12,841 nt of DNA from Lawsonibacter sp. Lineage in GTDB: Bacteria > Bacillota > Clostridia > Oscillospirales > Oscillospiraceae. The stretch is taken from the NCBI GenBank assembly GCA_022798155.1, contig JAAWLY010000057.1:1-12841 (forward strand), written 5' to 3'. Below the pieces are notes generated by a model. The model was not told where the DNA came from, searched no databases, and worked only from the letters and a program-made list of their open reading frames with translations. Below are positions 1 to 4,648 of the stretch, piece by piece. The translations under genes and the position numbers were made by a program. How positions within the stretch are numbered: position 1 is the first letter of the stretch; each line of letters opens with the position of its first letter.

Positions 1-32
1 GCCGAAAAACTACAAAATTTCTTCGGCGTTTT
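1..32 (+). terminator. Possible terminator hairpin at the left edge
   Basis: GCCGAA (1-6) can pair with TTCGGC (22-27), followed by GTTTT. The loop is 15 bases and the left arm may continue outside the window, so it may end a rightward gene lying before base 1. Weak evidence. Confidence 0.3.
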
Positions 33-104
33 CTTACAATTTCATATTGGCGTTGACATAAAGTGATAAGAACGATAGAAAACTGAACCCCCGGCCCTTT
101 GCTG

Positions 105-677
105 TCATTCAGAAAACACGGCGGACAGGTCTATCACGCATTCTTCCAAGACCCCCACTTTCACCTTATCGCTGGCAGCTCCAAAATCCTTTGCGATATA
201 GTATCCCTTCTCCAGTGTAAAGGTCTGTACTGATTTACTGTCCGGGTCTACAATCCAGTATTCCCGAACCCCAGCCCGCTGGTACAGATTGAACTTTGTT
301 AACCGGTCATGCCGTTGTGTGGAGCGGGACAGGATTTCAATAATCAAGTCAGGAGCCCCTTTGCAGCCTCTGTCATCCAACTTGCCGGGGTCACACACCA
401 CGGATATGTCCGGTTCAACCATCGTGTCCACGTCCTCGGGGTAATCGCCGTCTTCCTCAAACAGTCGAACGCCGAACGGGGCCGGGTAGACCTCGCACTG
501 TTTTCCCTCCAAGTAATTGTAAAGCTGTGAAGCAAGTGCTACGCTGATTTTTTGATGTGCCCTTGACGGCGGAGCCATCATGTATGCTTCCCCGTTGATA
601 ATTTCGATCCGGTCGCTTTCGTCCCAGGTCAGGACATCAGCGAAGGTATACCGCTTGTTCTCTGCTGGTATTGCCAT
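105..677 (-). CDS. Uma2 family (DUF820) PD-(D/E)XK nuclease-like protein
   Basis: A 190-residue protein of the Uma2 family, which has the PD-(D/E)XK restriction-endonuclease fold. Family hallmarks are in order: an N-terminal WDESDRIEIINGEAYMM segment (about 18-34), VEPDISVV with Asp90, APDLIIEILS with Glu114, Lys128 in the following helix, and the REYWIVDP strand near 138-145. The D-E-K set expected for metal-dependent cleavage is therefore present. Length is normal for the family. An AAAAGGAG site lies 8 bases before the ATG. It sits 70 bases after the ribbon-helix-helix gene on the same strand and may be co-transcribed with it. The biological role of Uma2 proteins is poorly known; they are often multi-copy and mobile. 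Nuclease activity here is inferred from the family, not shown. Confidence 0.88.
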   Translation of the reverse strand: MAIPAENKRYTFADVLTWDESDRIEIINGEAYMMAPPSRAHQKISVALASQLYNYLEGKQCEVYPAPFGVRLFEEDGDYPEDVDTMVEPDISVVCDPGKLDDRGCKGAPDLIIEILSRSTQRHDRLTKFNLYQRAGVREYWIVDPDSKSVQTFTLEKGYYIAKDFGAASDKVKVGVLEECVIDLSAVFSE

Positions 678-747
678 AGTATCCGCTCCTTTTCTGCTGC
701 GCCCCTTCTGCGGCCCTCTGGGGCCGTTCTGGGCGGTTTTGTGCGTG

Positions 748-984
748 TCAGGGTGTAGAGATATTCCCCCGCCCCTCTGCGGCCTCTGTAGGCCCTCTCA
801 GACTGTCCCGCTCCATTTCATGGTCGATTGCCCGGTTGATAAAGCCGTTCACGCTTTCCCCCTGGGCAGCTGCGTGGGCCTGGACACGCTCATACCTATC
901 ATGCTCCATTCTGACCCTTGCAATAGAGAATTTTTCCATGTATTTCTGCTGAGCCTTTTTTAATGCGTTAGACCTTTCTGACAT
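748..984 (-). CDS. Ribbon-helix-helix (Arc/CopG-like) DNA-binding protein
   Basis: A 78-residue protein. The segment FSIARVRMEHDRYERVQAHA (19-38) followed by AAQGESVNGFINRAIDHEMERD fits the strand-helix-helix pattern of Arc/CopG repressors found on plasmids and integrative elements. The open frame extends upstream to 1086, but I place the start at 984: its ATG is preceded by a GGGGG-type ribosome site about 6 bases away, and the upstream extension runs over the promoter. The C-terminal tail (about 58-78) is polar and probably disordered. It reads away from an AT-rich region carrying iterated GTCTATATA-like sites that overlap its own promoter, so autorepression is likely. It precedes the Uma2 gene, so the two may form one transcript. 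Confidence 0.78.
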   Translation of the reverse strand: MSERSNALKKAQQKYMEKFSIARVRMEHDRYERVQAHAAAQGESVNGFINRAIDHEMERDSLRGPTEAAEGRGNISTP

Positions 985-1041
985 TTTTTCACCCCCTGGG
1001 GTTGCAAATTCTAAATCCGGCACCTTTCCCATTATGGTCTT

Positions 1042-1070
1042 ATTATACCGCATTTGTCTATATAAGTCCA
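1042..1070 (-). promoter_or_regulatory. Promoter of the RHH-Uma2 unit
   Basis: On the minus strand, TGGACT (+ strand 1065-1070) and a perfect TATAAT (+ strand 1042-1047) are separated by 17 bases. Transcription would start near 1035, about 50 bases before the RHH start codon. Two GTCtATATA-type motifs (1056-1064 and 1066-1076) cover the spacer and the -35. Confidence 0.65.
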
Positions 1071-1137
1071 TATATAAAATATACATATATTGGTCTATAT
1101 ATTTGTGTGAAATGTCTATTGATATATAGGCCTATAT
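1056..1137. repeat. Iterated operator-like sites in the divergent control region
   Basis: Four same-direction copies of a GTCTATATA-type motif begin at 1056, 1066, 1093 and 1114; the second has C for T and the fourth has TG inserted. Two of the spacings (10 and 21 bases) match whole DNA helical turns. The block ends in a perfect 14-bp palindrome, ATATAGGCCTATAT (1124-1137). Such arrays beside a ribbon-helix-helix gene are typical binding sites for that protein; plasmid-type iterons are an alternative reading. Confidence 0.6.
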
Positions 1138-1147
1138 GCAGTATTAT
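1119..1147 (+). promoter_or_regulatory. Promoter of the rightward small-protein operon
   Basis: TTGATA (1119-1124) and TATTAT (1142-1147) are separated by exactly 17 bases. The 14-bp palindrome lies in the spacer, so a bound regulator would block RNA polymerase. A purine-rich leader of about 160 bases follows before the first gene at 1314; I see no riboswitch or gene in it. Confidence 0.65.
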
Positions 1148-1313
1148 ATCATTGACAAGAGGGAACAGCGCCGGTCAACTGGAGAAGGCCCGCAAGGGTA
1201 AAGCACCAGGGAGAAGGGCGGGACGGGATTTCCGAAAGGGAAGGGCCTAAGTAGGACAGAGGCCCACCGCCACCGGGGACACCCCCAGAGGACACGAAAG
1301 GAGAACCAGAGCT

Positions 1314-1583
1314 ATGAGTATCAGTGAGATTGAAAGCAAGGTCCGGGAGCTGCGGCAGCTGCAAGCACTCATTGAGGAGGCCCAGACAGAGGCAGAGACC
1401 ATCAAGGACGCAATCAAGGCCGTTATGGGCTCCTCTGAGGAGCTTTGCGCCGGGGAGTATAAAGTCACCTGGAAGACGGTGAAGGCCGTCAGGCTGGACA
1501 CAGCGGCCCTGCGCAAGTCCATTCCCGATGTCGCCGCCGCCTTTACCAGGGAGACCACCACCCGCCGCTTCTGCGTGGCCTAA
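1314..1583 (+). CDS. Small protein resembling the C-terminal end of YqaJ-type recombinases
   Basis: An 89-residue protein with a coiled-coil-like helix (about 4-40: ESKVRELRQLQALIEEAQTE) followed by a compact tail with the pattern TWK..KAVRLDTAALRKSIPD and ending TTTRRFCVA. This matches, from memory, the C-terminal end of phage YqaJ-family alkaline exonuclease/recombinase proteins, where a WK...R.D...L....P motif ends in (S/T)RRF. The nuclease domain itself is absent. The start is well supported by AAAGGAG 9 bases upstream. It is the first gene of a four-gene rightward operon. It could be a regulatory or scaffold fragment of a recombination system, or an independent small protein that shares this fold; function is unknown. 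Confidence 0.72.
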   Translation: MSISEIESKVRELRQLQALIEEAQTEAETIKDAIKAVMGSSEELCAGEYKVTWKTVKAVRLDTAALRKSIPDVAAAFTRETTTRRFCVA

Positions 1584-1593
1584 CGAAATGAGC

Positions 1594-1630
1594 CATGATA
1601 CAGCCGCCCCGTCAAGTGCGCTGTACCATG
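1594..1630. repeat. Inverted repeat between operon genes 1 and 2
   Basis: CATGATACAGC (1594-1604) and GCTGTACCATG (1620-1630) pair over 11 positions with one mismatch around a 15-base loop. It lies in the 122-base gap between two genes of the rightward operon and lacks a U-run, so it is more likely an mRNA structure or protein site than a terminator. Confidence 0.5.
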
Positions 1631-1705
1631 ACCCACAGTGCCCCCAGGGGGACAGGTGTATTATACCCCGCCCCCCTCCAAATATCAAGATCAGGAGGAA
1701 ATTTT

Positions 1706-1984
1706 ATGGACAGAAGACCCACACAAGAGGAATGGGCGGAAGTCGTTCGACCGTTCCTTGCTCAGTTCCACAAACGGTCAGCCCGGAAAAGGCTGTGCCA
1801 GCTGCACCGGGGCCCGGTCAAGGAAAGCAAGATACAGTGTCCCTGGGGCACCGGCGAGACCTGCTTCGCCACCATCAGCGCCCAGGCGTTGAAAATATGG
1901 GCTGTTGCCCCGGACGGCGGCAGCGTGTACATGGAGTATGGCGCTGTCCAGCCCCCGCCCATGGTCGGGCCGCTCCAACACTGA
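1706..1984 (+). CDS. Hypothetical 92-aa protein
   Basis: Not recognised. The start MDRRPTQEEW is chosen because AGGAGG sits 6 bases before this ATG; the frame is open further upstream but without a ribosome site. The N-terminal half is basic and helical (about 9-36, RPFLAQFHKRSARKRLCQLH), followed by a likely beta-rich part with two cysteines (28 and 45 approximately) and a proline-rich end (PPPMVGPLQH). Second gene of the rightward operon; the next gene begins 14 bases after its stop. Composition would allow nucleic-acid binding, but no motif proves it. Confidence 0.62.
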   Translation: MDRRPTQEEWAEVVRPFLAQFHKRSARKRLCQLHRGPVKESKIQCPWGTGETCFATISAQALKIWAVAPDGGSVYMEYGAVQPPPMVGPLQH

Positions 1985-1998
1985 GAGGGGGTGGGTAT

Positions 1999-2283
1999 AT
2001 GGGACTGACACAAGAGAAGCGGGACCGGCTGGAGTTTATCGACCTTATAACTCAGGCTCAGGCCCGGAATGACGGCAGTTTTTTGGCCCTTTGCGCTGTT
2101 ATCGGTATGGATCAGGGCCACACTGACTTGTTAAGGGGCCGCACCACAGAGGAATACCGGAAAGCATTAAGGGCACTTCAATGGGGCCTTGAAAATACAC
2201 CATCGGATAAACGCCCTTTTCAAGCTGCTATCGACTATATTCACGCAAACTTCCTAAATGAGGGGGTAGCCGCTGATGGATAA
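1999..2283 (+). CDS. Hypothetical 94-aa protein
   Basis: Not recognised. A GAGAGGGGG ribosome site precedes the ATG of MGLTQEKRDR; the longer frame reaching back to 1528 overlaps the two upstream genes in another frame and is rejected. The protein looks all-helical: helices around 3-20, 24-36, 48-64 and 72-86, with the motif RGRTTEEYRKALRALQWGL in the middle. No cysteines cluster and no membrane segment is visible. Its stop codon overlaps the start of the next gene by 8 bases, suggesting translational coupling. Confidence 0.66.
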   Translation: MGLTQEKRDRLEFIDLITQAQARNDGSFLALCAVIGMDQGHTDLLRGRTTEEYRKALRALQWGLENTPSDKRPFQAAIDYIHANFLNEGVAADG

Positions 2284-2467
2284 ATCCCACATCAAGGCCC
2301 AGGCCACCAGAGAGGCCAATCTAGCCGCCCGGACGGCCTTGTATCAAGAGCAGACCACCGCCAAACGTGTGGCCCGGCTGGCCCTCCAGCGGGTGACAGA
2401 GAACCCGGAAGCTACCCCGGAGCAGCTGCTGGAAGCGGCAAGGCTCCTTGCGGAGCTGGCACATTAA
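2276..2467 (+). CDS. Hypothetical 63-aa helical protein
   Basis: Not recognised. A short, highly charged, alanine- and arginine-rich protein predicted as two helices (about 3-41 and 46-62, the latter ATPEQLLEAARLLAELAH). The start overlaps the end of the preceding gene by 8 bases and has GAGGGGG 9 bases upstream. Last gene of the rightward operon: a terminator follows 20 bases after the stop. It has no transmembrane stretch. A small regulator or structural accessory protein is possible, without direct evidence. Confidence 0.62.
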   Translation: MDKSHIKAQATREANLAARTALYQEQTTAKRVARLALQRVTENPEATPEQLLEAARLLAELAH

Positions 2468-2486
2468 CGATCAGGATACACAGAAG

Positions 2487-2520
2487 GGCCGGGCGGCTGG
2501 TATAGCTGTCCCGGCCTTTT
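2487..2520 (+). terminator. Terminator of the rightward small-protein operon
   Basis: GGCCGGG (2487-2493) pairs with CCCGGCC (2510-2516), with a short inner GCT/AGC stem, followed by TTTT (2517-2520). It begins 20 bases after the last gene. Confidence 0.82.
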
Positions 2521-2693
2521 CCTGTGCCTCGTTTTCCAGGCAATGGGATAGACCCCCACCCACGCCGCAAGGCGCACACGGGCCGTCTGGGGGCCGCTGT
2601 AGGGCTTTTCCCGCTCCGGGGGTATCCCTAGCACTCCAGGGAGCGGGACGGCCACAGCGCCGCTGTGTGGGCAGTTGGCCGGGCTTTTCGTGC

Positions 2694-2860
2694 GATTTTT
2701 TGCTTTTTTCGCCCCTGGGGGGTGTTGTCGCCGGGGTATTCTGGGCATGGCAAAGCCGCCGTCAACGCCTGGGGGCGCACGGCAGCGCACGGACACGGGG
2801 CTTTCCCGTTTGTCTTGGACCCACCCGACACGGGCCGAAACGGGATTTTTGCCTTTTTCG
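2694..2860. repeat. Two copies of a T-rich imperfect repeat
   Basis: GATTTTTTGCTTTTTTCG (2694-2711) and GATTTTTGCCTTTTTCG (2844-2860) are imperfect direct repeats about 150 bases apart, in otherwise GC-rich DNA. They could be protein sites or easily melted DNA of an origin. Confidence 0.45.
2804..2850 (+). terminator. Branched stem-loop followed by a T-run
   Basis: TCCCGTTT (2804-2811) pairs with AAACGGGA (2838-2845), enclosing a small CCCG-aca-CGGG hairpin (2824-2834), and TTTTT follows directly. It looks like a rightward terminator, though no rightward gene precedes it after the terminator at 2487; it could end an untranslated RNA or act in the origin. Confidence 0.35.
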
Positions 2861-2973
2861 GGGCGGGGGCGTGGCGCTTCCGCACCGTCAGCATACACCC
2901 GGAAGGTCTACAGCCGCAAGGCCTCAAAGCAATTTTCTACACCCTATCAGGGGAGAACTTAATACCTCCACCA

Positions 2974-3024
2974 AGCCCCAACTCTGCCTACTGGCAGAGC
3001 TCAAAAAACATCTATCTCGGGGCT
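2974..3024. repeat. Nested hairpin at the 3' end of rep, candidate double-strand origin
   Basis: An inner perfect 7-bp stem CTCTGCC/GGCAGAG with a TACT loop (2982-2999) is enclosed by AGCCCC (2974-2979) and GGGGCT (3019-3024). The outer arm overlaps the rep stop codon. The A/T-run lies on the wrong side of the inner stem to serve as a terminator for the leftward rep operon. HUH initiators nick in or beside hairpin loops, so this is the best nick-site candidate in the window. Confidence 0.45.
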
Positions 3025-3862
3025 ACAATACGCCCCGGTCGATCAGCTCCCGGCTTTCTGGCTGGGGCTTGTCCTCTAAATGATTGCTTTCTCGGAGCAA
3101 ATATGAAACGTACTCGAAGGACCCCCACGGAGTAACCCAACTGTCAGACTCGCAGAGCTCACAATCTGCAGGCAGCTCCAGTCGGGCGGACTCGTTGTGC
3201 TCACGGTATGTAGTTGCAACGACCTTTTCCAGGTTGGTGGACGCACACCACGCTCTGGCGCTGTTGGGCCGGTCCTCCCACCCGCCGATCAGATACCCCG
3301 CCATAGCGTCCGGGGTGGAATGCTTTGTGTCTTCAATCCGCTTAATGTGGACTTTTCCCCAGGGCCACAGGCTTTTGATGGTTTCCCAATCCTCCGGGCC
3401 CACTGCATTTATGAGGGAATGGACATGCCACCTGATTTTCTCTGTGTGGTGTGGAGCATAGATATATTTTGTCTCTTTCCCCTGTTTCCGCCTCACTGTG
3501 CGGAGCACATCATAGAACCCCCTCACTTTCTCCTGAAGCTCCGCATAGGTGGCCGGGAGATGTTCCGGGGCGAAGGTAGGCGTAACGAACAAATCACCGG
3601 GGCCAAAGTTCCCGCCGATCTTCATTGCCAGCTTGATCTTGCTGTTCTGTTGGTTTACTCGCTGCTGGGCTTTGCTGGTAGCGAATGACTTTGCCGCCCT
3701 CGCTGTGGGCTTATCCAGCGGCTCCGGGCAGCTGTACATGCACTCCCGCACATAGTCGCCGCACTCCAGGCGCTTATATCTCCTTGCCGTATGTCTCCCC
3801 CCTATCAAAAAAGCCGCCAACCGTCCGGTTACCCCGGACAGGTCAGCGGCTCTCAGGCTCAT
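3023..3862 (-). CDS. HUH rolling-circle replication initiator (Rep)
   Basis: A 279-residue protein of the HUH endonuclease type used by rolling-circle plasmids and ssDNA phages. Three ordered motifs are visible: FVTPTF (92-97, motif I-like), RWHVHSLIN (144-152) with the metal-binding His146-x-His148, and AGYLIGG with the candidate nicking Tyr190, followed by the typical SARAWCASTNLEK segment (201-213). The N-terminus has a cysteine group (34, 41, 45) that may bind a metal. It would nick one strand at the origin and stay bound to the 5' end through the tyrosine. Its ATG overlaps the stop of the upstream zinc-ribbon gene as ATGA and has no ribosome site of its own, so translation is coupled. 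It ends in TAG, showing that TAG is used as a stop in this element. A mobilisation relaxase is less likely because the motif order and size fit Rep better. Confidence 0.82.
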   Translation of the reverse strand: MSLRAADLSGVTGRLAAFLIGGRHTARRYKRLECGDYVRECMYSCPEPLDKPTARAAKSFATSKAQQRVNQQNSKIKLAMKIGGNFGPGDLFVTPTFAPEHLPATYAELQEKVRGFYDVLRTVRRKQGKETKYIYAPHHTEKIRWHVHSLINAVGPEDWETIKSLWPWGKVHIKRIEDTKHSTPDAMAGYLIGGWEDRPNSARAWCASTNLEKVVATTYREHNESARLELPADCELCESDSWVTPWGSFEYVSYLLRESNHLEDKPQPESRELIDRGVL

Positions 3863-4011
3863 GCTGGAATATTCAGTATTTTAACAATCCGCTTGCATTT
3901 TCTGCAATATATGGGCAATTTCTCCGTTTTTGTTGCTTTCCATATCTTGATTGTACCTTGTCCACATACGGGGCAGCGCACCCATATCAATTCGCCGTAC
4001 TCCTCATTCAT
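3859..4011 (-). CDS. Cysteine-rich KTR-like zinc-ribbon protein (50 aa)
   Basis: A 50-residue protein found by translating the gap between its neighbours. It reads MNEEYGELIWVRCPVCGQGT at the start and has two CxxC knuckles, CPVC (13-16) and CRKC (36-39), around a TIKIWKATKTEKLPIY linker. The W-x-x-CPVC...(K/T)...LP.YC.KCK layout matches the cysteine-rich KTR family seen on Tn916-like and other Firmicutes integrative elements, whose function is unknown. It overlaps the upstream 104-aa gene and the downstream rep gene by ATGA on both sides, so it belongs to the same coupled operon. Binding of zinc is inferred from the four cysteines. Confidence 0.8.
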   Translation of the reverse strand: MNEEYGELIWVRCPVCGQGTIKIWKATKTEKLPIYCRKCKRIVKILNIPA

Positions 4012-4322
4012 TGAAACACCGCCGTTTCCAGGTCATAGCCGTCGCCGCCGAATCCGTACAGGTGTCCGCCGTCCGGCCCATATCGCTCAAATAAACAAAA
4101 GCCGTCTTCCTCCCGCTCCCCATAGGTGAGGCCATCGGGGGATGCCCGCAAAACAAAGTCATTCCCATTGTCCAGCGTGCCTAAATAGCAGATATCAGCC
4201 CATGCGTCCGTGTGCAGCTGGATTATCTCGCACCGTGCGGCTTCGTCCTCTATCTTATCGACCCGATGAAGTACCTCCCTCTCCAGCTTGCGCCGGGTTG
4301 CCCGGTTTGATTGTGTCCTCAT
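4008..4322 (-). CDS. Hypothetical 104-aa protein of the replication operon
   Basis: Not recognised. The first 35 residues are basic and helical (MRTQSNRATRRKLEREVLHR...), then a beta-rich acidic part with DICYLGTLDNGNDFVL and a glycine/aspartate-rich end (YGPDGGHLYGFGGDGYDLE). No membrane segment and no catalytic motif are seen. AGGGAGG lies about 8 bases upstream of the ATG, inside the end of the excisionase-like gene, whose stop overlaps this start as ATGA. Its position between an excisionase-like protein and the KTR-Rep pair suggests a role in replication or its control, by context only. Confidence 0.65.
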   Translation of the reverse strand: MRTQSNRATRRKLEREVLHRVDKIEDEAARCEIIQLHTDAWADICYLGTLDNGNDFVLRASPDGLTYGEREEDGFCLFERYGPDGGHLYGFGGDGYDLETAVFQ

Positions 4323-4558
4323 GCGCCCGCCCTCCCTTCGTCCCGCTCCTGGTGCGGGTCAGCGGCCTCGATCGGCCCAGCGTTCAACTGCTCCAATAGC
4401 CGGGGGACGTTGATGTAGTAGGTTGTCCCACTAAGCAAGTGGGGAATAGAGCCATCCTTGCAACCATTGCGCAGAAAGTAGGTACTAAGCCCAGTAATTT
4501 TCGCCGCCGCTACAATCTTCTGGAACGGGGCCATTGCGTTTGTGCTAGACCTTGCCAT
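4319..4558 (-). CDS. Excisionase-like helix-turn-helix protein
   Basis: A 79-residue protein with a MerR/excisionase-type winged HTH (about 12-58): KIVAAAKITGLSTYFLRNGC, then KDGSIPHLLSGTTYYINVPR and LLEQLN. The pattern (…A-ITGLS…LR…KDG.IP…G..Y.IN...LL..LN) is the usual one for small DNA-binding proteins beside Firmicutes tyrosine integrases. AAGGAG lies 8 bases before the ATG. It is the first gene of the leftward operon and is divergent from the integrase with 90 bases between start codons, so it may bind that region to direct excision or to regulate both genes. It could equally be a repressor or copy-control protein; the family does not separate these roles. Confidence 0.76.
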   Translation of the reverse strand: MARSSTNAMAPFQKIVAAAKITGLSTYFLRNGCKDGSIPHLLSGTTYYINVPRLLEQLNAGPIEAADPHQERDEGRAGA

Positions 4559-4581
4559 TTCACCAACTCCTTAAATTTCTT

Positions 4582-4618
4582 TACCGTAGCTTATTGACGG
4601 ATGGATTATTTTACGGTA
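4582..4618. repeat. Inverted repeat across the integrase promoter
   Basis: TACCGTA (4582-4588) and TACGGTA (4612-4618) form a perfect 7-bp inverted repeat. The right arm enters the -10 box of the integrase promoter and the left arm lies 24-30 bases before the divergent excisionase-like start codon. Probable operator or recombination-protein site. Confidence 0.55.
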
Positions 4619-4622
4619 TAAT
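4594..4622 (+). promoter_or_regulatory. Near-consensus promoter of the integrase
   Basis: TTGACG (4594-4599), 17-base spacer, perfect TATAAT (4617-4622). Transcription would start near 4629, giving a leader of about 20 bases with GGAGGGGG before the ATG at 4649. I see no equally good promoter for the divergent operon. Confidence 0.85.
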
Positions 4623-4648
4623 TCGTTCAATATGTGGAGGGGGTATAC

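Larger units (their letters stand above)
2521..3022. other. Non-coding, structured GC-rich region between convergent operons (candidate replication origin)
   Basis: About 500 bases with open frames on both strands, but none has a ribosome site, a recognisable protein or reading-frame consistency, so I call no gene. It holds three GGGCTTTtC motifs (2602, 2681, 2798), a 6-bp hairpin CACAGC/GCTGTG (2653-2667), a 10-base-period double GCGCACGG (2775-2792), two T-rich repeats, a branched stem-loop and a nested hairpin next to rep. Rolling-circle origins commonly lie beside the initiator gene, so an origin function is a reasonable inference but is not shown. Confidence 0.45.

Noticed and set aside
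53..81. TTGACA with TAGAAA at 17 bases, a possible rightward promoter
   Set aside because: The -10 is poor and it would read into the end of the leftward Uma2 gene with no rightward gene to serve.
985..1086. 34-residue extension of the RHH protein
   Set aside because: It would start upstream of the predicted transcript start and pass over the -10 box; the inner ATG at 984 has a ribosome site.
1056..1137. Short CRISPR-like array
   Set aside because: The repeats are about 9 bases, uneven in spacing and AT-only; there are no spacers of constant length and no cas genes.
1152..1157. Perfect TTGACA before the rightward operon
   Set aside because: No -10-like sequence at 16-18 bases; the TTGATA/TATTAT pair just upstream is better.
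1528..1998. Long N-terminal extension of the 94-aa protein
   Set aside because: It overlaps the YqaJ-like and 92-aa genes in another frame; the ATG at 1999 has its own strong ribosome site.
2448..3135. Overlapping open frames of 95-211 codons on both strands
   Set aside because: No ribosome sites, low-complexity Pro/Arg/Gly sequence, and they run through a terminator and the opposite rep gene.
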